A DNA stretch of 64,000 nucleotides from Pseudomonas triticicola (GTDB lineage Bacteria; Pseudomonadota; Gammaproteobacteria; Pseudomonadales; Pseudomonadaceae), in contig NZ_JAHSTX010000001.1 of the NCBI RefSeq assembly GCF_019145375.1, positions 3,385,001-3,449,000 of the forward strand, read 5' to 3'. The notes beneath the pieces are model-generated. The model was not told where the DNA came from and searched no databases. It saw only the letters and a program-made list of their open reading frames with translations. The translations under genes and the position numbers were made by a program. Below are positions 1-9,300 of this stretch, piece by piece. The stretch's first letter is position 1. Each line of letters opens with the position of its first letter.

Positions 1-286
1 GCATGTTGTTCAGCTCGGCGAGACGCTGACGGGCCAGTTTGCCCAAGGTGGCGAAGGATTCCGGGTAACGGAAAAACCACGTTTCCGGAACGATCACCGC
101 TTCGATCAGCGCCTGCTGTTCATCCCGCGAGCCTTGCAACAGCTGCCAGTATTCGTCGGCGTGGGCGGCCTGGGACAGCGTGGTGCGCTGGCGCACGGCG
201 CGCTCGATGATCGCCGCGCCCACCGACGCGACATCGAGGCCGATACGTTCCTTGAGGAAATCGAAAAAGCGCTGCTCACTGCTCAT
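1..286 (-). CDS. wspC: CheR-type methyltransferase of the Wsp system (5' part; gene runs off the left edge)
   Basis: The first 95 codons read MSSEQRFFDFLKERIGLDVA and continue to a VPETWFFRYPESF segment, which is typical of the N-terminal helical part of CheR methyltransferases. The S-adenosylmethionine domain lies outside the window. In the Wsp pathway WspC methylates glutamates of the receptor WspA and sets its activity, opposing the esterase WspF. The ATG overlaps the stop of wspB by an ATGA arrangement, so the two genes are translationally coupled. Identity rests on the N-terminal sequence plus its position after wspA and wspB. The downstream genes expected off the edge are wspD, wspE, wspF and wspR. 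Confidence 0.9.
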   Translation of the reverse strand, partial: MSSEQRFFDFLKERIGLDVASVGAAIIERAVRQRTTLSQAAHADEYWQLLQGSRDEQQALIEAVIVPETWFFRYPESFATLGKLARQRLAELNNM

Positions 287-819
287 GGCTGCGCCTCAAG
301 CTGCGCCGGATCACGCGGCGGATCGGGGAACAGCAAGCTGCGCACGGCGTCATCGAGCAAGTCATTGACCCGCACCCATTGCAGCAATCCCTGCGCATCT
401 TCGCGCACCGGGCCGAGGTATGGCGCCTCGCGGTTATCGAGGCCGTAGGGCTGGAAATCTTGCGGATGACAGCGCAGCGTGTCGGTGGCCTGCTCGAGAA
501 TCAGCCCGAGCCATTGTGCTGATTGCGATTGATCCGGCTGATAATTGACCAGCACCAGCCGCGTGCTGGTCCGCGCCTCGGCGGCCTGGCCAAAAGTCAG
601 CGCACTGAGGTCGATCACCGGCACCACCGCCCCGCGATAGGCGAACACCCCGGCTACCCAGTGCGGCGCCCGGGCAATCGGCTTCAACGGCAGGCGTGGC
701 AGCACTTCGGCCACTTCGGTGGCACGCAGGGCGTAGCGTTCGCTACCGATGCGAAACAGCAGAAACAGCGCCTGCTTCGCCACTGGCGCGGCGCCACGCT
801 TGGCGATGATTTCGCTCAT
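283..819 (-). CDS. wspB: CheW-like coupling protein of the Wsp system
   Basis: The product is 178 residues and carries a single CheW domain from about residue 15 (ALFLLFRIGSERYALRATEV) through GVFAYRGAVVPVIDLSAL and GLILEQATDTLRC. CheW proteins are cytoplasmic scaffolds that link a chemoreceptor to its histidine kinase. Here the partners would be WspA and WspE, feeding the diguanylate cyclase WspR and so raising cyclic di-GMP on surface contact. The ATG overlaps the wspA stop codon by one base and the stop overlaps the wspC start, giving a tightly coupled operon. WspD, the second CheW of the system, is not in the window. The assignment to WspB rather than a chemotaxis CheW rests on this context. 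Confidence 0.93.
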   Translation of the reverse strand: MSEIIAKRGAAPVAKQALFLLFRIGSERYALRATEVAEVLPRLPLKPIARAPHWVAGVFAYRGAVVPVIDLSALTFGQAAEARTSTRLVLVNYQPDQSQSAQWLGLILEQATDTLRCHPQDFQPYGLDNREAPYLGPVREDAQGLLQWVRVNDLLDDAVRSLLFPDPPRDPAQLEAQP

Positions 820-2441
820 CAGACTTTGAATCGCGAAACGCCGCTGCGCAGGCCGACGGCCACCTGGCTCAGTTCGTCGATGGCGAAACTGGCCTGACGC
901 AGCGATTCGACGGTCTGGCTGCTGGCATCGCCCAACTGCACCAGCGCATGGTTGATCTGTTCGGCGCCAGTGGCCTGGGCCTGCATGCCTTCGTTGACCA
1001 TCAGCACGCGCGGTGCCAGCGCTTGCACCTGATGGATGATCTGCGACAGCTGCTCGCCGACCTGCTGCACTTCCGACATGCCGCGGCGCACTTCTTCGGA
1101 AAACTTGTCCATGCCCATCACCCCGGCCGACACCGCCGACTGGATCTCGCGGACCATCTGTTCGATGTCGTAGGTGGCCACGGCGGTCTGATCGGCCAGA
1201 CGCCGGACTTCGGTGGCGACCACGGCAAAACCGCGACCGTACTCGCCGGCCTTCTCGGCTTCGATCGCTGCGTTGAGCGACAGCAGGTTGGTCTGGTCAG
1301 CCACTTTGACGATGGTCACCACCACCTGATTGATGTTGCCGGCCTTCTCGTTGAGGATCGCCAGTTTGGCGTTGACCAGATCCGCCGCGCCCATGACCGA
1401 GTGCATGGTGTCTTCCATGCGCGCCAGGCCTTGCTGGCCGGAGCCGGCGAGCACCGAGGCCTGATCGGCAGCGGTGGACACTTCGGTCATGGTGCGCACC
1501 AGATCCCGCGAGGTCGCGGCGATTTCGCGAGAGGTTGCGCCGATTTCGGTGGTGGTCGCTGCGGTTTCGGTGGCGGTGGCCTGTTGCTGCTTGGACGTGG
1601 CAGCGATTTCGGTCACCGAGGTGGTCACCTGCACCGAGGAGCGCTGGGCCTGGGATACCAGCGACGTCAGCTCGGTCATCATGTCGTTGAAGCCGGTTTC
1701 GACCGCGCCGAATTCGTCCTTGCGATCGAGGTTCAGGCGCGAACTCAGATCGCCGGTGCGCATGATGTCGAGGATGGTCACGATGCGATTCATCGGCGCC
1801 ATGATCGCGCGCATCAACAGCAGACCACAGAGGCCGGCGGCCAGCACCGCAACCAGCAGGGAAATGACCATGCTGACTTTGGCCGTTGCCACCGCGTCGT
1901 CGATATTGGCCATGGCGTTATCAGCGACGACTTTGTTCTCGCCAATGATGTCGTTGAGTTTCATCCGACCGGTGTACCACGCCGGGGTCAGCTTCTCGTT
2001 GAACAGCTTGATGGCATCGGCTTCCTGATTGCGCTTGTGCAGGTCCAGCACGGCGTCCTGAATCTGCATGTAGGTATCGTGGTACTTCTCGAACAAGGCG
2101 AATTCGGATCGGTCTTCATCGGTGGCCATGGTCTTGCGATAGTTGGCCATCTGCTCTTGCAGACGCGCCTCGAACGCCTTGTAGTCGGCAGCGTCTTCAC
2201 TGGAAACGCCCTGGCCATCCTTGAGGCCGAGCAGCTCCTGGGTCTGCAAATAACTGTCGACCCAAGCGCCGCGAATCATCGAGCTGTAATAGACGCCGGG
2301 GATGGCATCGTCGCGCACGCTGTTTTCACTGGCCTCGATCTTCAGCAACCGCGAGTAGGACAGCACCACCATCAACAGCATGATGGCGATAATCACCGCA
2401 AAGCTCGCCAAAATGCGTTGGCGCAACGTCCAGTTCTTCAC
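819..2441 (-). CDS. wspA: Wsp chemoreceptor (methyl-accepting chemotaxis protein)
   Basis: This is a 540-residue membrane receptor that senses surface contact and activates the kinase WspE. I chose the GTG at 2441 because a GAGGA sits 6-7 bp upstream and the protein then begins MKNWTLRQRILAS, as WspA proteins do; a longer reading frame to 2498 has no such support. Residues about 8-30 form the first membrane segment. A four-helix periplasmic domain follows, then a second membrane segment at about 191-212, a HAMP domain, and a long cytoplasmic coiled coil. The conserved hairpin tip lies at about 382-416 (DQTNLLSLNAAIEAEKAGEY). It is the first gene of the wsp operon and is divergent from hcp across a 440-bp gap. 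Confidence 0.95.
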   Translation of the reverse strand: MKNWTLRQRILASFAVIIAIMLLMVVLSYSRLLKIEASENSVRDDAIPGVYYSSMIRGAWVDSYLQTQELLGLKDGQGVSSEDAADYKAFEARLQEQMANYRKTMATDEDRSEFALFEKYHDTYMQIQDAVLDLHKRNQEADAIKLFNEKLTPAWYTGRMKLNDIIGENKVVADNAMANIDDAVATAKVSMVISLLVAVLAAGLCGLLLMRAIMAPMNRIVTILDIMRTGDLSSRLNLDRKDEFGAVETGFNDMMTELTSLVSQAQRSSVQVTTSVTEIAATSKQQQATATETAATTTEIGATSREIAATSRDLVRTMTEVSTAADQASVLAGSGQQGLARMEDTMHSVMGAADLVNAKLAILNEKAGNINQVVVTIVKVADQTNLLSLNAAIEAEKAGEYGRGFAVVATEVRRLADQTAVATYDIEQMVREIQSAVSAGVMGMDKFSEEVRRGMSEVQQVGEQLSQIIHQVQALAPRVLMVNEGMQAQATGAEQINHALVQLGDASSQTVESLRQASFAIDELSQVAVGLRSGVSRFKV

Positions 2442-2528
2442 AGTGAATCCTCGTGCCTGATCGAAATGCGGGGAGTATAGCCGAGCGCGGTGTTTCATTT
2501 ATAAGACGCTTTCGCTGGCAGCACTGTC

Positions 2529-2555
2529 CCTGTGGGAGCGAGCCTGCTCGCGAAG
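2529..2555. repeat. REP palindrome, single copy
   Basis: The sequence carries TGTGGGAGCGAGCCTGCTCG followed by CGAAG, the same palindromic core seen at six other places in the window. Elsewhere it is mostly paired head to head; here it is alone, between wspA and the hcp regulatory region. It can fold as a short hairpin. REP sequences of this type are scattered by RAYT transposases in pseudomonads. Confidence 0.85.
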
Positions 2556-2583
2556 CAGTCACCTCGGTCTCGGCAAATCCCCA

Positions 2584-2605
2584 ACTGCGCAAGAAGTTGC
2601 GCAGT
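2584..2605. promoter_or_regulatory. Palindromic site upstream of hcp, copy 1
   Basis: A 22-bp inverted repeat with 9-bp arms: ACTGCGCAA, spacer GAAG, TTGCGCAGT. The same 20-bp core recurs twice in the larger palindrome at 2666-2711. It lies about 200 bp upstream of the sigma-54 type promoter of hcp, a usual distance for enhancer binding by a sigma-54 activator. The role as an activator site is inferred from sequence symmetry and position only. Confidence 0.6.
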
Positions 2606-2665
2606 AGGTCGTAATATTTCAGGGCCTAAATCCTCTGCAGCCCAAGCGGCGCAAGCCCTGCAGCC

Positions 2666-2711
2666 AAGTGCGCAAGAAGTTGCGCAGTACTGCGCAACTT
2701 CTTGCGCACTT
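2666..2711. promoter_or_regulatory. 46-bp perfect palindrome upstream of hcp (two fused copies of the site)
   Basis: Positions 2666-2688 and 2689-2711 are exact reverse complements. Each half contains the unit TGCGCAAGAAGTTGCGCA, itself a hairpin with 8-bp arms, so the element is two back-to-back copies of the site at 2584-2605. Its centre is about 110 bp upstream of the -24 box of the hcp promoter. The most likely role is a dimer or oligomer binding site for a sigma-54 enhancer-binding protein. An alternative is a cruciform-forming end or terminator-like element. Confidence 0.6.
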
Positions 2712-2794
2712 TCTCCCGGTTATCCCGCTGAAAATTGCCCCGAATGGTCACCAACTAACGTGGCGCCCCCGCCATCCGGGCACCTCACAAAACC

Positions 2795-2810
2795 TGGCAC
2801 GCTCCTTGAT
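2795..2810 (+). promoter_or_regulatory. Sigma-54 (RpoN) type promoter of hcp
   Basis: The sequence TGGCACGCTCCTTGAT matches the -24/-12 consensus TGGCACG-N4-TTGCW in all but the C of the -12 GC pair. Transcription would begin near 2821, giving a leader of about 60 nt before the hcp ATG at 2880, where AAGGAG provides the ribosome site. Sigma-54 control of hcp genes is known for several Pseudomonas T6SS clusters. The upstream palindromes fit the need for an enhancer-binding activator. Confidence 0.65.
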
Positions 2811-2879
2811 AACCCTCAGCCACCCACCGGGCGATTTCGCCTCCGGGCACCCTAACTTTATCCGCAAGGAGAGCACCCC

Positions 2880-3395
2880 ATGGCAACACCAGCGTACATG
2901 TCGGTTACCGGCGAAAAACAAGGCCTGATCACTGCCGGCGCTTTCACCGCCGACTCCGTTGGCAACACCTACCAGGAAGGCCACGAAGACCAGGTCATGG
3001 TTCAGGCTTTCACCCACGACGTGATCATCCCGCGTGACCCACAATCCGGTCAGCCAACCGGTCAGCGCGTACACAAGCCAGTTGTGATCACCAAGGTCTA
3101 CGACAAGGCTTCGCCACTGCTGCAAGCAGCTCTGACTTCCGGCGAGCGCATGAGCGAAATCGTTATCCAGTGGTACCGCACTTCGGCTCAAGGCACCCAA
3201 GAGCACTACTACACCACCAAACTGGAAGACGCGATCATCGTCGCCATCAACAACAAAATGCACAACTGCCAGGATCCAGGCAACGCGCACTTCACCCACC
3301 TGGAAGAAGTGCAGTTCACCTACCGCAAAATCACCTGGACCCACGAAGTATCCGGTACTTCGGGTTCCGATGACTGGCGTGCTCCAGTCGTTTAA
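2880..3395 (+). CDS. hcp: Hcp, type VI secretion tube protein (TssD)
   Basis: The 171-residue product has the Hcp fold signatures: an N-terminal MATPAYMSVTGEKQGLITAG, an internal VHKPVVITKVYDKASPLL, and a C-terminal VQFTYRKITWTHEVSG. Hcp hexamers stack into the inner tube of the T6SS and can carry small effectors in their lumen. The length and sequence match the Hcp class that accompanies Rhs/VgrG islands rather than the shorter H1 type. It is preceded by a clear AAGGAG and a sigma-54 type promoter, and followed by a hairpin before vgrG. None of the sheath, baseplate or ClpV genes are in this window, so this is an accessory island or the edge of a larger cluster. Confidence 0.96.
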   Translation: MATPAYMSVTGEKQGLITAGAFTADSVGNTYQEGHEDQVMVQAFTHDVIIPRDPQSGQPTGQRVHKPVVITKVYDKASPLLQAALTSGERMSEIVIQWYRTSAQGTQEHYYTTKLEDAIIVAINNKMHNCQDPGNAHFTHLEEVQFTYRKITWTHEVSGTSGSDDWRAPVV

Positions 3396-3415
3396 TTACG
3401 GCTGACCGTTACACG

Positions 3416-3446
3416 CATCGGCCAGCTCTGCTGGTCGATGTTGTTT
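3416..3446 (+). terminator. Hairpin with short T-run between hcp and vgrG
   Basis: CATCGGCCAGC and GCTGGTCGATG form an 11-bp stem with one G-T mismatch, a TCT loop and then TTGTTT. This looks like a partial Rho-independent terminator that would make hcp transcripts far more abundant than vgrG transcripts. Processing or RNA stabilisation at the 3' end of hcp is an alternative. Confidence 0.5.
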
Positions 3447-3529
3447 ACGCCCCTCCAGAATTTCGCGTACGTTGAGCCGCTTTTTTGCGGTCGTCGACGA
3501 GCGCCGCTGTACAGCACGAGGAACAAGGG

Positions 3530-5572
3530 ATGTTCGCGCCGGCCAATGAAACCCACTTTGCCCTGACCATCGAAGGGCTTTCCGCCGATTTTCAGGTATT
3601 CACCCTGACCGGCCGGGAAGCCATCAGCCAGCCTTTTGTCTTTGAGGTGGAGCTGGTCAGTGAGCAGCCGTCGCTGGACCTCGAAACCCTGCTGCACAAA
3701 CCGGCCTTTCTGCAGCTGTCGCCTGATGGCAGCGGCATCCATGGCCAGATCTACCGCGCCGCGCAAGGCGATTCCGGCAAGCGTCTGACCCGTTATTCGG
3801 TGACCTTGCGCCCGCAACTGGCGTACCTGGCGCACCGCATCAACCAGCGCATATTCCAGAACCTCAGCGTGCCGAAGATCATCGGCCAGGTGCTGGAAGA
3901 GCACGGTATTCAAGGCAACGCCTACGAATTCAAGACCGGCTCGATCTATCCCGAGCGCATCTACTGCGTGCAATACGATGAGTCGGATCTGCATTTCATC
4001 CAGCGCCTGTGCGAAGAGGAAGGCATTCACTTCCACTTCCAGCACAGCGCCAACGCGCACAAGTTGGTGTTCGGCGACGACCAGACGGTGTTCCCGAAAC
4101 TGGCCCCTGTGCCCTATCAGCAAGACTCCGGCATGGTCGCCAGCAACCCGGTGATCAAGCGCTTCGACCTGCGCCTGGAAACCCGCACCAGCCGCACCAC
4201 CCGCCGCGACTACGACTTCGAAAAACCCCGCCTGACCCTGGAAAGCGAAAACCGTGGCGACGCCCTGCCCGACCTCGAAGACTACGATTACCCGGGCCGC
4301 TTCATCGACCGCGAGCGCGGCAAACATTTGGCCAAACGCTCCCTCGAACGCCACCGCAGCGACTTCCAGCTCGCCGAAGGCAAGAGTGATCAGCCATTGC
4401 TGGTCAGCGGCCATTTCCTCGCTCTGACCGAACACCCGAAAGCCAAGTGGAACGACCTCTGGCTACTCACCGAAGTCCTGCATGAAGGCAAGCAGCCGCA
4501 AGTGATCGAGGAGTCGGTGACCAGCGACACCACCGCGCTGAAAGACGATTTCCACCAGGGCTACCGCAACCGCTTCCAGGCCACGCCATGGGACGTACCC
4601 AACCGCCCGCCGCTGCGCCACCCGAAACCGCGCATTCTCGGCAGCCAGAGCGCGGTGGTCACCGGCCCGAAAGGTGAAGAAATCCACTGCGACGAGTACG
4701 GCCGGGTCAAAGTCCAGTTCCACTGGGACCGCGAAGGCCAGGCCGACGACAAGACCAGCTGCTGGCTGCGCGTCTCCAGCGCCTGGGCCGGCGCCCAGTA
4801 CGGCGGCATCGCCATCCCGCGCATCGGCATGGAAGTGCTGGTCACCTTCCTTGAAGGCGACCCCGATCAGCCACTGATCAGCGGCTGCCTGTACCACAAG
4901 GAAAACACCGTCCCCTATCCACTGCCGGCGAACAAGACCCGCAGCACCTTCAAGACCCTGAGCTCCATGGGCGGTGGCGGCTACAACGAACTGCGCATCG
5001 AAGACAAAAAAGGCCAGGAACAAATCTACCTGCACGCCCAGCGCGACTGGGACGAAAACATCGAGCACGACCAGAAGATCCGCGTCGGCAACGAACGCCA
5101 CGACACCGTCGAACAGAACAGCTACAGCGAATTCAAGGCCGAAGAACACCACACCGTCTACGCCGACCGCAAAGTAGAAACCCGCGCCAACGACCACCTC
5201 ACCGTCGGCGTCAACCAGCACATCAAGATCGGCACCGGCCAGTTCATCGACGCCGGCCAGGAAATCCACCTGAGCAGCGGCATGAAAGTGGTGATGGAGG
5301 CTGGTGCGGAACTCACGCTGATCGGCGGCGGCAGCTTCATCAAGATTGATGCTGGTGGCGTGACCATGAGCGGGCCGGTGATCAACATGAACTCCGGGGG
5401 TAGCCCCGGCGCTGGTACGGGCGCCGCGCCATTGATGCCCGGCGTGCTGAAACAGGCGGATGCCGACAAGGCTGGCCAGGTCCTGACCCCGGCGCAAATC
5501 AACACCCTAAAACGTAACGCGCCGTTCTGTGAAGAATGCGAAAAATGCAAGGCAGGTGCCTGTGCCATCTGA
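3530..5572 (+). CDS. vgrG: VgrG, type VI secretion spike protein (TssI)
   Basis: This is a 680-residue trimeric spike protein that caps the Hcp tube and carries effectors. I start at ATG 3530 (MFAPANETHFALTIEG) because GAGGAA lies just upstream; the open frame extends back to 3485 without support. The gp27-like region spans about residues 1-370, including the ESDLHFIQRLCEEEGIHFHF motif. The gp5 OB-fold follows (CDEYGRVKVQFHWDREG) with SCWLRVSSAWAGAQYG, and a DUF2345-type beta-helix runs to about 620. The extreme C terminus is cysteine-rich (FCEECEKCKAGACAI), a possible metal or adaptor contact. No extra enzymatic domain is visible. The stop overlaps the adaptor reading frame. Confidence 0.96.
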   Translation: MFAPANETHFALTIEGLSADFQVFTLTGREAISQPFVFEVELVSEQPSLDLETLLHKPAFLQLSPDGSGIHGQIYRAAQGDSGKRLTRYSVTLRPQLAYLAHRINQRIFQNLSVPKIIGQVLEEHGIQGNAYEFKTGSIYPERIYCVQYDESDLHFIQRLCEEEGIHFHFQHSANAHKLVFGDDQTVFPKLAPVPYQQDSGMVASNPVIKRFDLRLETRTSRTTRRDYDFEKPRLTLESENRGDALPDLEDYDYPGRFIDRERGKHLAKRSLERHRSDFQLAEGKSDQPLLVSGHFLALTEHPKAKWNDLWLLTEVLHEGKQPQVIEESVTSDTTALKDDFHQGYRNRFQATPWDVPNRPPLRHPKPRILGSQSAVVTGPKGEEIHCDEYGRVKVQFHWDREGQADDKTSCWLRVSSAWAGAQYGGIAIPRIGMEVLVTFLEGDPDQPLISGCLYHKENTVPYPLPANKTRSTFKTLSSMGGGGYNELRIEDKKGQEQIYLHAQRDWDENIEHDQKIRVGNERHDTVEQNSYSEFKAEEHHTVYADRKVETRANDHLTVGVNQHIKIGTGQFIDAGQEIHLSSGMKVVMEAGAELTLIGGGSFIKIDAGGVTMSGPVINMNSGGSPGAGTGAAPLMPGVLKQADADKAGQVLTPAQINTLKRNAPFCEECEKCKAGACAI

Positions 5573-6305
5573 ACGAATCACCCCCAAGGACTGGCTGGCG
5601 CAACAGCCGCTGCAAAGCGGCGAGCGCCTGTACCTGATCGTCAGCGCGGCCAGCGACGCCGACGCCCTGAAAACCCTGTACCTCACCGAACCCACCGCCC
5701 AACTCATCCCGATCTGGGGCGGCACGCCCTACTCCACATGGCAACCGGTGATGCCCTACCTCACCGAACTCAAAGCCAACTCCGCCTTCCTGCCCTGGAT
5801 CGCCGAAACCGACGCCCTCGACTGGGGCTGGCTGGCCGTATCGCGCTCAGAGCCGAACGAAGTGTTCGAGCATCTGCGCAGCCTGACGCAGGTAAAAATG
5901 CCGGATGGCACCGAGGTGTTTTTCCGGTTTTGGGATGGGCGGCATATTTATCCGATTCTGCGGGGGCTTGGGGAGAAGGCTGGTGAAGTGCTGCCGGTGT
6001 TTGAGCGGTATCTGATCAATGGGCAGGCGCTGGAAGTGGGCACGCGGGTGGTGCCGAAGGTCAAGGACTGGCCGTGGTGGGAGGTGCCGAAGGGGTTGTT
6101 GGAAGAATTGATGGCAGAAAATCCATCAACCGTTATCGGCAACATGATGCAGTGGTTGCAGGAGGAACACGCCGATCTGTATTTCTCCTTTCCCGAATCG
6201 AACCTGAAACAAAAAGTGGCGCGCTTTGTTAAACGCACGCCACTCACGGAAGAAAACTTTACCGGGCTGTTGAAGGCCTATCTGGAAAAAGAGGTGGTGG
6301 TATGA
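5562..6305 (+). CDS. tap: DUF4123 T6SS effector adaptor (Tap/TEC type)
   Basis: About 247 residues with the DUF4123 pattern: GERLYLIVSAASDADALKTL near the start, TPYSTWQPVMPYLTEL, DWGWLAVS, and RFWDGRHIYPIL. DUF4123 proteins are chaperones that load a specific effector onto its cognate VgrG. Position between vgrG and the Rhs gene, overlapping both, fits exactly. The start is uncertain because only GTG codons are available (5529, 5556, 5562). I chose 5562 (MPSERITPKDW) because AAGG lies about 9 bp upstream, while 5529 would overlap vgrG by 44 bp with no ribosome site. The stop overlaps the rhs start as ATGA. Confidence 0.88.
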   Translation: MPSERITPKDWLAQQPLQSGERLYLIVSAASDADALKTLYLTEPTAQLIPIWGGTPYSTWQPVMPYLTELKANSAFLPWIAETDALDWGWLAVSRSEPNEVFEHLRSLTQVKMPDGTEVFFRFWDGRHIYPILRGLGEKAGEVLPVFERYLINGQALEVGTRVVPKVKDWPWWEVPKGLLEELMAENPSTVIGNMMQWLQEEHADLYFSFPESNLKQKVARFVKRTPLTEENFTGLLKAYLEKEVVV

Positions 6306-9300
6306 GCGTTTTAATGGGCGGGATCGTTGGCGGTCTCACAGCAAAACAACCCGATGCTCAGGCCATCATCAACGACTTCAAGAAGTGCCTGAAGGATTAC
6401 CGCGAGCATGCCGAAGCCTGGTACGGCGGCATTCTGGATGCGGAGCAGCAATTCAAAGTCGGTGACGAAGTTGGCACGGCTGACAAGGACAGCAAGAAGG
6501 AAAATACCCTTTATGCCAACTGTCCTGCGAACGGCAAGCTGGTGCTGATCCATAGTTTCGAGTCCGCGCGCTTTGTGCCGATCGGCAATACGCCAGTTCA
6601 ACTGACACCGGTCGTCAATGCCCGCTTCATCGGCAAAAACGAAGTTGGCCCGACCATCAATAAAACCATTGACGCATCAGGGATTCTTGAAGTCTCAGGC
6701 CTTACTCCCAATCAGCAGTACAAAATCACCTTCTTCCCGAATCCTACGCGTGCCCAGATCGACAGTTTGTTCAATTCCTACCAAGGCGTGATCGTCGAGT
6801 TGGGCGGCTGGCTACAAACCGAATGGAGCACCAGCTTCCTCCCGCTCTGGCAAGCTCACACCGATGCCTCCCTTGGAGGTCGCGCCTTGCAGGAGCTGGA
6901 AGCGGCTTGGGAAGGGTTCATGAAAGCGATTATGGGATTGTGGGGCGATATCAAAAGTCTCTACGACCTCATCGCCCATCCTCGCGAAAACTACGAGAAG
7001 CTGAAAAACTTTTTCACTGAAGAACAGATCAAGAAAATTTACGACGCCTCTGCCGACGCTATTCACACTGCTTTATTGATCGCGAGCGATGAGCCGTTGA
7101 TGTGGATATACGTCGCGGCCATCGTGGCCTGGGTGAAAATGCTGCCGCCGCAGACTTGTACCGAAGTGCTGGCGCAAATGTCGACAGAGTTCCTGCTCAA
7201 CATTTTGATCGGCGTTGTCTTGACTGGTGGTCTTGGCTTGGCCGTACGCGTGGGTACAAAAGCCGTCAAAGGGGTACAAAGCAGCGGCAAAGTCATAAAG
7301 CTGATTGAAGACTTCACCGGCATGTTGATGAAAGTCAGCAAGTCCAAAGCGACGCCCCATACCGAAGCATCGAAGCCGTTGCTACTCAATGGTGATTCGA
7401 AATTCAATCCGGCACGCAAAGCGGATGTTCAGATCGCCGCTCCCAAACCTGCCGAAACCGCGACAGCTCCGAAGAGCAAGCCACCGATCACTGGCGGAAA
7501 AGCGGAATCCGATGCGCAGATTCAAACCCGTAAAAAAGATGAGCCAGCCTCACGGATCGAGCAGGTAGAGGCCGTCGACAACGCCCCCGAACAGCCGAAG
7601 AACCCAGCGAAAAAACCAGCACAATGCGTCGACGACACATGCTCAGACGGCGAACCAGTATCGATGGTGACCGGTGAAGAGTTACTGACGCTCACCGATG
7701 GGGAACTGGGTGGCCTGCTGCCTTTTGAGTGGACACGCCTATACCGAAGCAGTGCAGTCGAAATTGATAGCCGCCTCGGCTATGGCTGGAGTCATTCACT
7801 GTCTCATCGCTTGCAGATCGACGATGAGGGTGTGCTGTGGACGGACAACGAGAACCGGCAAACCCGTTTCCCGATGCCCACAGAACAGCGGCCGGCCATC
7901 ACTAACAGTCTGGCTCAGGCAGCAATTCATCTAGGCAATGAACCCGGCGAACTCATTTTGACCCAGGCCGGGGCAAAAACACGCTTTTACCATTTCCGTG
8001 CCGGTCGACTGACCGCGATCAGCGATGCGTACGAAAATCGTCTGCACATCAGTTATGACTTCGTTGATCGTATCCAGCGCATAGATAACGGCGCAGGGCG
8101 CGCCCTTTTTCTGCGCTACGAAGACAGACACATCGTTGCTGTCGACCAACAGCAACAACGCCCCGAATACAATGAACGCGGCGAACGCCAAGACCCATGG
8201 CTGACGATTCATACCCTCGTCACCTACCGATACAACGCACTCAATCAACTGGTTTCTTCCACCAATGCGATGGGCGAAACCGAGCATTACCGCTACAACG
8301 ATCAGCACGTCATCCTTGAGCGACAAATGGCCGGAGGGGCTAGCTTCTTCTGGGAGTGGGAGCGTGAAGGCAAGCTGTCCCGATGCGTACGTCATTGGGC
8401 CAATTACGCGCAGATGGAAGCACGTTACGAGTGGGATGATAAAGGCTCGGTCATTGTTCATAACGCTGACGGCAGTGAGCTGGTCTATGTGCATGACGAA
8501 AATGCACGCCTGGTCAGTGAGACCGCACCCGACGGTGGTGAGACGCAGAACGCTTATGACGATAACGGCCGATTGATCGCCGTTAAAGACCCGATGGGAG
8601 CGATCACCGAGTATCAGTACAGCGATGCCGGACGCTTGATTGCGGTGATCCCCCCGGAAGGTGTTCCGACGCGTTACAACTACTTCAACGGTCAACTTAT
8701 TGATGTCCAGCGCGGCAAGGCCCGCTGGAAATACGAACGCAACCGCCAGGGCGATATTACCCAACAAACCGATCCTGACGGCAACGAGACCTTCTACAGC
8801 TATGACCGTCAGGGACGCTTGCTTGAGATCCGCCACCCCGACGGCAGTCGTCATCAACTGGGCTGGAACAATCTCGGCCAATTGCTGGAAGAACACCTGC
8901 CGGATGGAGGTCAACGCAAGTATCGCTACGATGCGCTCGGCCGGCAAATCACTCGCCAGAATGAATTCGGAGCGATCACCCAATACCAATGGGATGCCGT
9001 CGACCGCCTCACTCAGGTCACCCTGCCCGGCGGCGCCACACGTGCGTTTACCTACAACCCGTATGGCCGCGTCACCGCCGAACGCGACGAGCTCGGGCGG
9101 ATCACCCGCTACGAATACGCCGACAACCTGCACCTCGTCAGCCGCCGGATTAATCCCGACGGCAGCCAACTGCGCTATCGCTACGACAACTCGCAACTCA
9201 ACCTCACCGAGATCGAAAACGAGCGCGGCGAACGCTATCAACTCGATTATTACCCGAACGGCCTGATCCAGCAGGAAACCGGCTTCGACGGCCGCCGCAC

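Noticed and set aside
948..2480. 510-codon open frame opposite wspA
   Set aside because: Antisense shadow with low-complexity His/Gly-rich translation; the wspA frame is certain.
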